Below are positions 53,985 to 63,158 of a stretch of 64,000 bases of DNA, piece by piece (position 1 is the stretch's first letter; each line of letters starts with the position of its first letter). The stretch is from CAYTMY01 sp964618075 (GTDB taxonomy: Bacteria > Bacillota > Clostridia > Eubacteriales > Anaerofustaceae): NCBI GenBank assembly GCA_964618075.1, contig CAZTZO010000005.1, positions 11,080 through 75,079 on the forward strand. The letters run 5' to 3'. Both the position numbers and the translations under genes were made by a program. The notes under the pieces were generated by a model. That model worked only from the letters and a program-made list of their open reading frames with translations, had not been told where the DNA came from and ran no database searches.

Positions 53985-55349
53985 TTATTGTGAGAGCCTT
54001 TCCTTCAGTTTCCAGAAAACTTCTTCCAATTTTACTCCTCTTGAAGCTTTTAACAAAACAGTATCATCTTCTTTCAGGTTCATTAACGCCATTTGTGTCA
54101 TTTTATCCTTATCACTGCACGCTATGGCATTTACACCTCCCGCCGCTTTGTAACCGTTAATATAGTCTTCTTTATTATCACCCGTCACTATCAAAAGCTC
54201 CACACCATTTTCCCACGCAGCTTTGCCGCACTCCCTGTGTTTCTCTTTTGTATAATCACCCAATTCATACATATCACCCAATAATGCAATCTTTCTTGAG
54301 TTAGCTTCGCTGTTTAATGCACTTAGAGCCGCTTTAACGGAATCGGGATTTGCATTGTATGTGTCGTTAATAAGCTTTATTCCGTTAACAGTGACAATTT
54401 CCATCCTATTTGGACTCGGAGAAAATGACAGCAATCCCTTTTGTATTTGTTCCATATTCAGTCCGTATTTAAGACCCACGCATATTGCGCTCAAGCAGTT
54501 AAGTATGTTATGCCTACCCGCAAACGGAAATTCGAAACTTTGTGCGTTCCCTTTTATATCGACGCAAAACTTCACTCCCTTGTTGGTTTTTTGAATATTA
54601 CATGCTCGCATATCGCCGTTGTCTATTCCTATGCGTTTGATATCAAAAACTTCCGATGTAATAGTATCAAGTAAATCATCGTCAGCGTTAAGTATTAAGG
54701 TATCTCCTTTTTCCATATACCTCAATATTTCACATTTAGCCTTAAATATATTCTCACGTGTTTTTAAGAACTCTATATGACAAACTCCGATATTTGTCAT
54801 TATTACCGTATTCGGTCTGACTATATCCGCATTTCCCAGTATTTCGCCTGTTGCGCTCATGCTCATTTCAATTACCGATATTTCATGCTTATCGTCAAGG
54901 TCAAATACGGTAAGCGGCGCGCCTGTGCTGCTGTTTAAATTACCCTTAGTTTTATGAACACAGTACTTTTGTGATAAGACACAAGCCGTTATATCTTTTG
55001 TCGTTGTTTTACCACTGCTTCCCGTCACTGCAACAAATGGGATATCAAACATATTCCTATAAGCTTTTGCCATAAACTGAAACGCCTTGAACGTATCATC
55101 GACCTTTATTATGCATACGGGATAATCATTGACATCTTCACTTACAACCAATACCGAGGCGCCGTTTTTGACAGCCATATCCAGAAATTTGTGACCGTTT
55201 GTAGCCGTACCGCTCAAGGCAAAAAAAACTCCGTTTTTTGAAACTAAGCGCGAATCCACATGTACGCTTTGCGCAAAATTTATTTCTCCGAAGCGAATTA
55301 TTTCCCCACGCGTCATTTTGGCTATAGTGTTGATATCGAGTTTTTTCAT
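53985..55349 (-). CDS. murF: UDP-MurNAc-tripeptide--D-Ala-D-Ala ligase
   Basis: Adds D-Ala-D-Ala (from Ddl) to the tripeptide precursor. It is 454 aa. VTGSSGKTTTKDITA is the ATP loop, MSMSATGEI follows, and LINDTYNANPDSVKAAL and LLGDMYELGDYTKEKH are MurF signatures. It is 12 bases after the SpoVD-like PBP gene. Confidence 0.95.
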   Translation of the reverse strand: MKKLDINTIAKMTRGEIIRFGEINFAQSVHVDSRLVSKNGVFFALSGTATNGHKFLDMAVKNGASVLVVSEDVNDYPVCIIKVDDTFKAFQFMAKAYRNMFDIPFVAVTGSSGKTTTKDITACVLSQKYCVHKTKGNLNSSTGAPLTVFDLDDKHEISVIEMSMSATGEILGNADIVRPNTVIMTNIGVCHIEFLKTRENIFKAKCEILRYMEKGDTLILNADDDLLDTITSEVFDIKRIGIDNGDMRACNIQKTNKGVKFCVDIKGNAQSFEFPFAGRHNILNCLSAICVGLKYGLNMEQIQKGLLSFSPSPNRMEIVTVNGIKLINDTYNANPDSVKAALSALNSEANSRKIALLGDMYELGDYTKEKHRECGKAAWENGVELLIVTGDNKEDYINGYKAAGGVNAIACSDKDKMTQMALMNLKEDDTVLLKASRGVKLEEVFWKLKERLSQ

Positions 55350-55361
55350 CTTATTTCTCTC

Positions 55362-57503
55362 TTATTCTATGTATTTGAATACTACAACTACTTCGGTGCC
55401 CTTGGTGACAGAAGTTCCTTTTTCAATACTTTGACTGACCGCTATTCCGCCTCCGTCTGCGTTCAAGACCAGACCAAGTGATGTTAATAGCTCGTTTGCA
55501 TTTTGTACGCTCATGCCAACAAGATTCGGTACGCTTACAGTTTGGTTGCCGCTCTGAGTTACGATAAGATCTACGGACATACCCTCCATGTAATCTACTA
55601 GCAGAAGATTCTGATCTGAAATGCTGCCGGTCGTGTCTCCGCTGAGAGTATATTTTATATTCAGAGCGTCCAATGTCGCCTTTGCCTCATTTACGTCCAT
55701 ACCTCTAACGTCCGGTATGACTACAGATGATTGAGCAATAGTGCTTACCTTTAGTTGATCCTTTGACATCAGATAGCTGTACGCATTTGCCAATACTTTT
55801 GCACCGATAGGAGCGGCGACAGTAGAACCGTATATATTATAACCTCCGGGTTCATCGACAACAACAAGTACGGACAACTTCGGATCGTCGTAGGGTATGG
55901 CTCCGTAGAAGCTCGCCACATAACTTCCCCCGTCGTATGAACCATTGACATATTTTTGTGCAGTACCTGTTTTACCCAGTATTCCCAAGCCCTGATACTC
56001 TTCAATGGAGTCTATCGAATTTGCGACTTCATAAGTTATCTGCCTCATCTTAGCCGATGTCTCTTCGCTTATAACCTGACGTATGGTTTCAGAGGAATAC
56101 GTATGAATCACTTCACCGCTATTTGAATCGACAATTTGTTTTACTACATGAGGCTTGATGAGCTTTCCGCCGTTGATTGTCGCATTAAGAGCCTGTACCA
56201 TCTGCATTGGAGTAACGCCTAAGCCCTGTCCGAATGCAAGCGTTGCAAAATCGACCGGATTTACATTTTGATTGGCAGCAAGTATCCCGTATTCTTCCCC
56301 GTCAAGGTCGACACCTGTTTTTTCACCAAAACCATAGTTGTAAATATATTTGTAAAATTTATCCGCCCCCATTTTATTAGCTATCTGCACAAGAGCGGGA
56401 TTGCACGAATTTGCCATTGCCATAGAAAGGGATTGTTCGCCGTGACTGCCCGGGTAGATATGGCATTTTATTTCAACTCCGCTTACTTCTATTGAGCCGC
56501 TGCAATAAAAAGTACTGTTGAGATTAATAACATTTTCTTCAAGAGCGCTGGAGGTAGTTACAAGCTTGAATGTTGAACCCGGCTCGTAAATAAACGATGT
56601 GAAAGGATTACTCCACATCCCTAACTGTATATCGCCTAACGAAGACGCGCTGTCTGAAGTTGAAGATGCGTAGTCGGGTGTAACGCTCCATGGATCGCTT
56701 AAGGAATAGCCCGGATATGCCGCCATAGCAAGTATTTCACCACTGCTTGGTTCGCTGACAATTATAATTATCCTTTTGGGTTCATTTTTTAGATATGCCT
56801 CATATGCGGCACTCTCTGCATAATACTGGATTACACTGTCCATTGTAAGCACTAAGTTATTACCCTTTTTGGCTTCTTTTTTTACAGTAGACGACGATTC
56901 TATAACAACACCGCTTGAATCCGTCAAGATTGTTTTGGCGCCGTCCTCTCCTGCCAAAACACTGTTATAGACCGACTCAATTCCATATAAACCGTTATGA
57001 TCGGATCCCGTGAAGCCCAAAATATACTCAGCAAAGCTATTGTCCGTATAATTGCGCTTTTTATCCTCGGCAGTGCCCACGCCCGAATAATCAGCCGACT
57101 CGATATCAAGCGCGGTTTGATTATCGACTCCTGTTTTCACAACAAGGTATTCTATTGAAGTATCGGAAATCTTTGTAAGTAATGTATTGTAATCAATTGA
57201 AAGCTTTTCAGAAAGGAATTTAGCTGTCGCCTCTGCATCATCAATACTATTTGGGAAAACATAAACCTTACTGCATGTGGCGTCCATGGCAAGCACGTTA
57301 TTATTACGATCGAGTATATCTCCACGACTTGCGGTTAATGATATTTTACTGTACATATTCGCGACCTGCTTAGACGATAACTCGTTAGCATCCACTATCT
57401 GAACTATTACCAATCTGTATATTAAAACAAGAAAGGCAGGTATTATTATAAAAATACTGCCCACTATCCTTCTTAAAGATCGTCTCTTGTCCTCTTTTTT
57501 CAC
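55362..57503 (-). CDS. spoVD: Class B penicillin-binding protein with PASTA domains (SpoVD/FtsI type)
   Basis: A transpeptidase that cross-links septal or spore peptidoglycan. It is 713 aa. One TM (about 12-32) anchors an N-terminal dimerisation domain (DRNNNVLAMDATC). The transpeptidase motifs are STFK (Ser near 310, in EPGSTFKLVTT), SCN (in MANSCNPALVQI) and KTGTAQ near 509. Two C-terminal PASTA domains follow (about 580-645 and 646-713, with VPNLVGMSVQNANELLTSLG). PASTA and the length point to the SpoVD type; with no second such gene in the window it could also serve vegetative division. Confidence 0.92.
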   Translation of the reverse strand: MKKEDKRRSLRRIVGSIFIIIPAFLVLIYRLVIVQIVDANELSSKQVANMYSKISLTASRGDILDRNNNVLAMDATCSKVYVFPNSIDDAEATAKFLSEKLSIDYNTLLTKISDTSIEYLVVKTGVDNQTALDIESADYSGVGTAEDKKRNYTDNSFAEYILGFTGSDHNGLYGIESVYNSVLAGEDGAKTILTDSSGVVIESSSTVKKEAKKGNNLVLTMDSVIQYYAESAAYEAYLKNEPKRIIIIVSEPSSGEILAMAAYPGYSLSDPWSVTPDYASSTSDSASSLGDIQLGMWSNPFTSFIYEPGSTFKLVTTSSALEENVINLNSTFYCSGSIEVSGVEIKCHIYPGSHGEQSLSMAMANSCNPALVQIANKMGADKFYKYIYNYGFGEKTGVDLDGEEYGILAANQNVNPVDFATLAFGQGLGVTPMQMVQALNATINGGKLIKPHVVKQIVDSNSGEVIHTYSSETIRQVISEETSAKMRQITYEVANSIDSIEEYQGLGILGKTGTAQKYVNGSYDGGSYVASFYGAIPYDDPKLSVLVVVDEPGGYNIYGSTVAAPIGAKVLANAYSYLMSKDQLKVSTIAQSSVVIPDVRGMDVNEAKATLDALNIKYTLSGDTTGSISDQNLLLVDYMEGMSVDLIVTQSGNQTVSVPNLVGMSVQNANELLTSLGLVLNADGGGIAVSQSIEKGTSVTKGTEVVVVFKYIE

Positions 57504-57530
57504 AACTGTGCCTCTTTTTAAGCATACTTA

Positions 57531-57938
57531 TCATCGGAATATATCATTAAGCCACCCCAGAAGTTGCACCGATGCAGTACTTTCATTCTTCGCCGTTTCG
57601 GTATTATTATTTGTTGCATAGCTATAATAGGATATCGAAGAATTGGCGGGTTTTATCATGCCTAAAACATTTATGGCATAATTTTCAACGTCAGCTATCT
57701 TTGTTGCCTGAAGTATTTGTCCCTGAAGGTCGTCATTAATATTGACCGCCTGTTTATACTGGGTTTCAAGATCGTTTATTTGCTCGTCTATTTTTATTAT
57801 AACGCTTCTCTGATAAACAGAGATGGCCGCATAACAACAGAAAAGGACAACGACGCCAATAATCAAACCACGATATCGTGAAATTTGACTTGTCTGTATT
57901 TTCTTTGTGCTTCCCGAATTCTTTCCTGTGTTATACAT
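57531..57938 (-). CDS. ftsL: FtsL-like septum protein
   Basis: A 135-aa bitopic protein with a basic N-terminus, one TM at about 24-42 (GLIIGVVVLFCCYAAISVY) and a short coiled coil (IDEQINDLETQYKQAVNINDDL). FtsL and FtsB are poorly conserved, but size, topology and the place between rsmH and the PBP gene identify it. AAAGGTG precedes the ATG. Confidence 0.8.
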   Translation of the reverse strand: MYNTGKNSGSTKKIQTSQISRYRGLIIGVVVLFCCYAAISVYQRSVIIKIDEQINDLETQYKQAVNINDDLQGQILQATKIADVENYAINVLGMIKPANSSISYYSYATNNNTETAKNESTASVQLLGWLNDIFR

Positions 57939-57980
57939 AACTACACCTTTATTATATTTACGTAAGTTTGTTAATATGAG

Positions 57981-58910
57981 TTATAGCTTCTGTGCAGCGC
58001 GCAATTTGGCACTTCTGCTACGTATATTGTTTTTTAATTCTTCTTCTTTCGCGATGATTGGATTTTTAGTTAAAATTTTTATCTGCGGAGTCTTACCACA
58101 TACACAAATCGGGAAATCCTTTGGACAAGTACAGCCTTGAGCTTTATCTATAAATGTATGCTTAACTATTCTGTCCTCTAAGGAATGGAATGATATTACG
58201 CACAATCTGCCGTTTTTATTCAAAACGTCAATGACTTCCGTTATAACGTTCTTTAGAGGTTCAAGCTCGTTGTTCACTTCTATTCTAAGAGCCTGAAACG
58301 TCTTTGCGGCAGGGTTTTTACCGCTATACAGATAAGAGGGCGGTATTGACTTTTTAACAACGTCTGCAAGTCTTGAAGTCGTTTCAATCATCTCTTCTTT
58401 TCGTTCCCGAACGATCCCCCGTGCTATAGATAAAGCATATTTTTCTTCTCCGTAGCGCTGCAATATGGTTTTGATTTCGTCCTCGCTGTAGTTATTGACT
58501 ACATATGCGGCATTTAAGCTTTCCGATGTATCCATTCGCATATCCAGCGGGCCGTCTTTCATGAATGAAAATCCTCTTTTTGCGTCATCTATCTGGAAAG
58601 AGGAAACCCCCAAGTCCATCAGACAACCGTCGATAGTATTGATTTCCAAATCATCCAGAACATCTTTAAAGTCACAAAAGTCAGATTTTACAAAATGTGT
58701 TCTGCATTTCAGTCCACCCAAGTTTTCATTTGCTCTTGTCAATGCGTATTGATCTTTATCCAGCCCTATATATAAACCTTCTTTACCGAGCTTTTTGCAT
58801 ATTTCTCTACCATGACCGAAACCGCCTAAAGTCATATCGAGATAAATACCGTCCTTTTTTACATTTAGCATATTCAGACTTTCTTCAAGTAAAACAGGTA
58901 TGTGTTCCAT
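57981..58910 (-). CDS. rsmH: 16S rRNA (cytosine 1402-N4)-methyltransferase
   Basis: Methylates N4 of C1402, the same nucleotide whose ribose is modified by RsmI, also in this window. It is 309 aa. HIPVLLEESLNML opens the protein, YLDMTLGGFGHGREI is the SAM site, and MDLGVSSFQIDDAKRGFSFMKDGPLDMRMD is the family signature. It follows mraZ with no gap (stop TAA then ATG). Confidence 0.95.
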   Translation of the reverse strand: MEHIPVLLEESLNMLNVKKDGIYLDMTLGGFGHGREICKKLGKEGLYIGLDKDQYALTRANENLGGLKCRTHFVKSDFCDFKDVLDDLEINTIDGCLMDLGVSSFQIDDAKRGFSFMKDGPLDMRMDTSESLNAAYVVNNYSEDEIKTILQRYGEEKYALSIARGIVRERKEEMIETTSRLADVVKKSIPPSYLYSGKNPAAKTFQALRIEVNNELEPLKNVITEVIDVLNKNGRLCVISFHSLEDRIVKHTFIDKAQGCTCPKDFPICVCGKTPQIKILTKNPIIAKEEELKNNIRSRSAKLRAAQKL

Positions 58911-59345
58911 TTATATTCCAAGCTCCCGCATACTGTCGAGCATATCCGAGAACGAATCGTCCTCTTTTGACATATATCCGTTCCATAAGTCAGCGTCCCA
59001 TATTTCCACGCGCGTGGTCGCTCCTATAACCACAACATCTTTCTTTAGCGAAGCATATTCTCTGAGATAAGGCGGTATCATTACTCTTCCCTGCTTGTCA
59101 ATTTCGCACTCGCTGGCTCCTCCGACAAAATATCGGGTAAATTGGCGGGCATTTCTATCCGAAAGAGGTAAATTTCTGATTTTGTTTTCTATCTTTTGCC
59201 ATTCACCGACAGTAAAAATAAATAAACATTTTTCTCCTATGCCTTTTGATATGACAAACACATCGCCGAGTTCATTTCTGAACTTGGCAGGGATACTGAC
59301 TCTTCCTTTAGGGTCAAGAGTATGCCTGTATTCGCCGCCGAGCAT
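58911..59345 (-). CDS. mraZ: Transcriptional regulator MraZ
   Basis: A DNA-binding regulator of the division and wall cluster, 144 aa, of two SpoVT/AbrB-like repeats that form rings. MLGGEYRHTLDPKGRVSIPAKFR is the standard start of which the ATG at 59343-59345 is the first codon; GGAGGT lies 8 bases upstream. The second repeat is CEIDKQGRVMIPPYLREYA. It heads the cluster and probably binds repeats near the promoter at 59380-59408. Confidence 0.95.
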   Translation of the reverse strand: MLGGEYRHTLDPKGRVSIPAKFRNELGDVFVISKGIGEKCLFIFTVGEWQKIENKIRNLPLSDRNARQFTRYFVGGASECEIDKQGRVMIPPYLREYASLKKDVVVIGATTRVEIWDADLWNGYMSKEDDSFSDMLDSMRELGI

Positions 59346-59379
59346 AGATATAGACCTCCAATAATCCACATTTGTACAT

Positions 59380-59408
59380 ATTTTACCACTTTATAACATT
59401 TTATGCAA
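59380..59408 (-). promoter_or_regulatory. Promoter of the mraZ cluster
   Basis: Minus strand TTGCAT (59403-59408), 17-base spacer, TAAAAT (59380-59385), about 28 bases before the mraZ ribosome binding site. GTGG-type MraZ repeats (AAGTGGTA, AATGTGGATT) occur just downstream of and within the -10 region. Confidence 0.6.
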
Positions 59409-59474
59409 CAATTATTTGTATTTTCCCCATTAATAAGTCTTTCTTGGAATTAATAGCAATTTTCACGGCAATAA

Positions 59475-59502
59475 AAAAACCGTTCGTCACCAAACGGTTT
59501 TT
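59475..59502 (-). terminator. Terminator after the alpha/beta hydrolase gene
   Basis: Minus strand AAAAACCGTT pairs with AACGGTTTTT around an 8-base loop, ending in a long T run, 14 bases after the stop. Confidence 0.85.
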
Positions 59503-59515
59503 GTCTATATTTCAA

Positions 59516-60442
59516 TTATTTCTGGTTCCAGCGATTCAACATACCAAGCACATCGCGGTAAACTGTTATATTATCATCTTCATTTAGTATCTCATGCCTC
59601 ATACCTTTGTATATCTTATAAGACACATCGGTATATCCGACATTGCGCATCAAATCCACTGCTTTTATAAAGCTTGTTAAGTCAATCATACATGGATCGT
59701 CCTCTCCCGAAATAAACCATATCGGAAGCGATTTATTCTTCATCTGCCAAGAATCCTGCGAATAAACGTCCATCATCAAATCCAAAAGTGCTTTATATCC
59801 GTTCAGAGTGAATACAAAACCGCACAAATTACTCTCTTCGTATTTTTTGACATTATCCTTATTCACGCTTAGCCATGCAAATTCACTGCCTTCATTTGCG
59901 TATTTTTTATTGAAGCCCGTAGAAAACAGATTATTGCAAATATTACTTCTGTAGTGATCCCCCTTAAATAATGTCAGTAGTTTTATAAGAAACATACCGG
60001 CTTTTGATGCCGGATTATTACTGGGACAGCCGCTCACTATCAACCCGTTAAGCTCATCATCATATTTTTTTGCATATGCTCGAACTATCAAAGAACCCAT
60101 GCTGTGACCCAAAAGGTAAAACGGTAAATTAGGATATCTCTGTTTTACTAAACCGGTTATTTGGTGAACGTCTTCAACGACTGCTTTTGCTCCGTCATTG
60201 TAAAAGTAACCAAGATCGTCTTCGCTTTTTATGCTTTTACCATGTCCTCTGTGATCGTTGATAACCGTAACATATCCGTTTTCTGCAAGAAAACTCATAA
60301 AGTCATAATATCTTTCTTTATTCTCAGCCATACCATGTGCAATTTGGACGATCCCTATCGCTTCATCCGGTTTTATTATAGCCGTGTTTAATTTCAGCCC
60401 GTCAACTTGGGAAATTACATCAAATATTTCTGTCGTAACCAT
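59516..60442 (-). CDS. Alpha/beta hydrolase (monoacylglycerol lipase-like)
   Basis: A 308-aa serine hydrolase of the lysophospholipase/monoglyceride lipase group (Hydrolase_4). The nucleophile elbow is GHSMG in FYLLGHSMGSLIVRAY; INDHRGHGKS near the N-terminus holds the oxyanion region, and HE in GMRHEILNE supplies the catalytic His. GEDDPC holds the likely Asp. It has no signal peptide, so it acts in the cytoplasm. The natural ester is not predictable. It stands alone, with its own terminator. Confidence 0.85.
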   Translation of the reverse strand: MVTTEIFDVISQVDGLKLNTAIIKPDEAIGIVQIAHGMAENKERYYDFMSFLAENGYVTVINDHRGHGKSIKSEDDLGYFYNDGAKAVVEDVHQITGLVKQRYPNLPFYLLGHSMGSLIVRAYAKKYDDELNGLIVSGCPSNNPASKAGMFLIKLLTLFKGDHYRSNICNNLFSTGFNKKYANEGSEFAWLSVNKDNVKKYEESNLCGFVFTLNGYKALLDLMMDVYSQDSWQMKNKSLPIWFISGEDDPCMIDLTSFIKAVDLMRNVGYTDVSYKIYKGMRHEILNEDDNITVYRDVLGMLNRWNQK

Positions 60443-60516
60443 GCCATCATGTTTCCTTTCTTTTTTTTACAGTATAGCATAAAGATAGTTATAATTTTAA
60501 TAATTTTATATTATTC

Positions 60517-61005
60517 TTATTTTATCGCTACGCTCCATTGTTTTATCAGTTCGTTTAGGGTATATGCAGCATTTGCGGGGCTCGTGGAAGGCACCGAAAC
60601 TGCTTTTAAGGAAATATTATCCGACATATACTTTTGGTAAAGCTTACTTGAAGTATTCCCGTTGGTAATAATCCTGTTTATCTGCGAATTTTTCAAAACA
60701 GTATAAATATCGTTTGCGACAACATTCTTAATGCTTGCATCCGATGAGCCTTTAATTTCACAGCTGTAAATCACATCCCATAATGCTATTCTGTTTTTTA
60801 AAAGAAATTTTTTCTTTTCTTCAATGCCGTTTGGCTCGATGTCGTTATAAATGCACGCCAATACTTTCCAAAATCTGTTTTGTGGGTGTGCATAGTAAAA
60901 ATTTGCTTCCCTCGATTTGACGGACGGAAAGCTGCCTAAAATAAGCACCTCGGAATCTGAAGCATAAAACGGCTTTAATGTATGAATAACTTTTGTATAT
61001 TCCAT
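60517..61005 (-). CDS. DNA glycosylase of the uracil-DNA glycosylase superfamily (deoxyinosine type)
   Basis: A 162-aa protein close to the DNA-deoxyinosine glycosylases (UDG family 6). LILGSFPSVKSREANFYYAHPQNRFW is the family block of which GSFPSVKSRE and HPQNRFW are diagnostic; ALWDVIYSCEIKGSSDASI is the second. VPSTSPANAA, near the C-terminus, is the SPxN-type loop. It likely removes hypoxanthine, and perhaps uracil, from deaminated DNA. I chose the ATG at 61003-61005, 8 codons after the longest frame start, from alignment to the family start; neither has a clear ribosome binding site. Confidence 0.8.
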   Translation of the reverse strand: MEYTKVIHTLKPFYASDSEVLILGSFPSVKSREANFYYAHPQNRFWKVLACIYNDIEPNGIEEKKKFLLKNRIALWDVIYSCEIKGSSDASIKNVVANDIYTVLKNSQINRIITNGNTSSKLYQKYMSDNISLKAVSVPSTSPANAAYTLNELIKQWSVAIK

Positions 61006-61068
61006 ATTAAACATATTACAACAAAACATTATTCGAATACAATCAATGTTATATTAGCATTAATAAAA

Positions 61069-61097
61069 TTGTTATATTTTAAAATCAATGCTATAAT
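61069..61097 (+). promoter_or_regulatory. Promoter of the HdeD-like gene
   Basis: TTGTTA (61069-61074), a 17-base spacer, TATAAT (61092-61097); a GGAGG site and ATG follow. Confidence 0.65.
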
Positions 61098-61115
61098 GAA
61101 AAAAATGGAGGAATT

Positions 61116-61835
61116 ATGAAAACAGAGGATAAAAGCAACGAAGAAAACATCGAAAAAAGAAAATTCATCTTTAATAATTGGCTGCAAATCACACTTATAG
61201 GAATAGTGGTGCTTATATTCGGACTAATGGGTGTGTTCTTCCCCAAAATCCTTGCGTCGATCGGTTTTATGGTAGCCGGAGTATTGTTTATGTTTTTAGG
61301 AGTGACAGACACGATTGCTTCGATAAAATACAAAACATCGGAAAAAGGATTCAACGGTGAAGGCGTATCGGGTATTCTAAGTATTCTTCTCAGTATTTTT
61401 TTCATAGCAACATTTTATATGCCTGCCGTATCGACGATGACCATAATATATGTGATATGTATATGGGGAGTTTTGCGATGCATACTGATGTTGATCGGAG
61501 TATTTAACGGTAGAACAAAACGTAAGGGTACGATTATGTCTGCTCTTATTTCCGGTATCGCCGGAATAGCATTGTTCTTACTTCGAGACGTCATACTTAA
61601 CTCCAGTAAGATGATTGGTATTATACTTATCATATTAGGCGCAATATGTATGCTTATAGGTCTTTACCAAAGAGCTGACGCCAAAGGAAAGAAAGAAAAG
61701 GAATTGGCTGAAAAAAGGAAAGATACAGAACAAAAAAGAATAGAAGCAACTCAGGAAACGAAAAAAATCGAAAGCGATAATACACCAACAGACGCCGAAG
61801 TGACGGAAATCAAAGAAGTCGAAAACAACGATTAG
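61116..61835 (+). CDS. HdeD-family (DUF308) membrane protein with charged tail
   Basis: A 239-aa protein with six hydrophobic segments in pairs (such as ITLIGIVVLIFGLMGVFF and IGFMVAGVLFMFLGV), as in the HdeD/DUF308 family, linked to acid stress in E. coli but of unknown function in Firmicutes. After the last helix (near residue 185) comes a highly charged cytoplasmic tail of about 50 residues rich in Lys, Glu and Thr, absent from most members. GGAGG precedes the ATG. Confidence 0.75.
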   Translation: MKTEDKSNEENIEKRKFIFNNWLQITLIGIVVLIFGLMGVFFPKILASIGFMVAGVLFMFLGVTDTIASIKYKTSEKGFNGEGVSGILSILLSIFFIATFYMPAVSTMTIIYVICIWGVLRCILMLIGVFNGRTKRKGTIMSALISGIAGIALFLLRDVILNSSKMIGIILIILGAICMLIGLYQRADAKGKKEKELAEKRKDTEQKRIEATQETKKIESDNTPTDAEVTEIKEVENND

Positions 61836-61865
61836 TTTTTAGGTTGACATTAAATCAAATAATAT

Positions 61866-61909
61866 AAAGACGCACATTGTAGCCATTTTACCTATAGTGT
61901 GCGTCTTTT
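61866..61909. terminator. Bidirectional terminator between the HdeD-like gene and azlD
   Basis: AAAGACGCACA pairs with TGTGCGTCTTT across a 21-base loop that has its own weak pairing, between convergent genes. Confidence 0.75.
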
Positions 61910-61938
61910 GTCATATTTACGACATTTATGGTAATTGG

Positions 61939-62256
61939 TCAAATATAAGTAATGAGGATTTCAGCAATGAATACAGCACAAGCGGAAAAAAGCGCTACCT
62001 TAAGCAATCCTCTACCCTTGAAAGATAATAAGAGACCGACAATAAGTCCTATTAATGCAGATATCACACTACCGGTCGAATACAGTATAGCGGGAAACGT
62101 CATAGCTGCAAGCACAGCATAAGGCGTATAGTATAAAAACGAGCTGATAAATCTGTTATGGATTTTTTTATGCATTAACGTCAAAGGCAGCATTCGCGGT
62201 ATATATGTAACCACAGCCATAATAAAAATGCATATTAAGATTCTTTCTATCGACAT
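61939..62256 (-). CDS. azlD: AzlD family branched-chain amino acid export subunit
   Basis: A 105-aa membrane protein with three or four TM helices and the AzlD signature VTYIPRMLPLTLMHKKIHNRFISSFLYYTPYAVLAAMTFP, in which TYIPRMLPL is most telling. With AzlC it exports branched-chain amino acids or analogues such as 4-azaleucine. It lies 14 bases after azlC. Confidence 0.88.
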   Translation of the reverse strand: MSIERILICIFIMAVVTYIPRMLPLTLMHKKIHNRFISSFLYYTPYAVLAAMTFPAILYSTGSVISALIGLIVGLLLSFKGRGLLKVALFSACAVFIAEILITYI

Positions 62257-62270
62257 AATATCATAACTCC

Positions 62271-62981
62271 CTAAGCCTTCTCAACGGGGAAAAGAACGGC
62301 CCCTACACTCGACGCTACCATCGTGCAAATAATAATGCTCCAACCTGAAGATAGTCCTTTAAGAACTGGCACGTAAAAAAACAAACTGCTTAGAATAACA
62401 GATATCAATATAACAATCAGTACGGAGCGCTCCTGTTTTGCTGGGGGAATTATTATAGCAAGAAACATTCCGTATATAGATATTCCGAGAGCGCTTATTA
62501 TTATAGGTGGCAAAATATTGGCGGCAACGGCGCCCAAAAGAGTACCGAGCGCCCAGCCGAAATACGGAGCAATTATCAGCCCTGCAAAGAAATACCCGGA
62601 CACTTGCCCCTTGCGCTGTGAAGCAACGGCAAATATTTCATCCGTTATTCCGAAAGAAAGAATTGCTCGCGTTGCAAACGGCATATTTTCATCTACCTTC
62701 TGAGACAACGAAAGAGACATTAACATATATCTTAAATTTATAACAAAGGTCGTTACGGCTATCTCAATGTAAAGAGCGCCGTTTAATATAAGCTCGGTTC
62801 CTGCAAACTGTCCCGCCGACGTAAGGTTTGTCATAGATATCAACACAGCTATCCATGCAGACAGCCCCCCTTGCCTTGCCATCATACCAAATGCAAATGA
62901 TACCGGTATATATCCCAGACATATCGGGATACTCAGTTTTATACCGTCCAAAAGCTCATTTTTATTATCCTTTTGTATCAT
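62271..62981 (-). CDS. azlC: AzlC family branched-chain amino acid exporter
   Basis: The larger subunit, 236 aa, with about eight hydrophobic segments. SIPICLGYIPVSFAFGMMARQGGLS and SLTSAGQFAGTELI-like blocks (here NLTSAGQFAGTELI) are the family hallmarks, as is SFGITDEIFAVA. Its start lies about 20 bases before the likely edge of the serine-recombinase element. Confidence 0.9.
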   Translation of the reverse strand: MIQKDNKNELLDGIKLSIPICLGYIPVSFAFGMMARQGGLSAWIAVLISMTNLTSAGQFAGTELILNGALYIEIAVTTFVINLRYMLMSLSLSQKVDENMPFATRAILSFGITDEIFAVASQRKGQVSGYFFAGLIIAPYFGWALGTLLGAVAANILPPIIISALGISIYGMFLAIIIPPAKQERSVLIVILISVILSSLFFYVPVLKGLSSGWSIIICTMVASSVGAVLFPVEKA

Positions 62982-63067
62982 ATCCTAATTTCCCACCATC
63001 GTTATTTTAAAACGGCTTCCTTGGCAGTATACGATATATCGCGCTTATTTAAAAGAACGGCAAGAAA

Positions 63068-63107
63068 TTAGGCGAGTGTCCATAAGGATACTTTGTGAAC
63101 CGCCTAA
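63068..63107. other. Nested inverted repeat near the mobile-element edge
   Basis: TTAGGCG and CGCCTAA flank an inner AGTGTCC-ATAA-GGATACT hairpin. It lies between azlC and the recombinase gene, in the region where base composition changes. It may be part of the element end or recombinase binding site. Confidence 0.4.
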
Positions 63108-63120
63108 AAATGCGGGGTAT

Positions 63121-63148
63121 AAGGCGGACAGTTTCGGCTGTCCGCCTT
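63121..63148. terminator. Strong hairpin after the recombinase gene
   Basis: AAGGCGGACAG pairs with CTGTCCGCCTT around a 6-base loop. On the plus strand it is followed by TTTT; in the recombinase direction the tail (ATACCCC) is not T-rich, so termination there would be weak. Confidence 0.6.
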
Positions 63149-63158
63149 TTGCTATGCC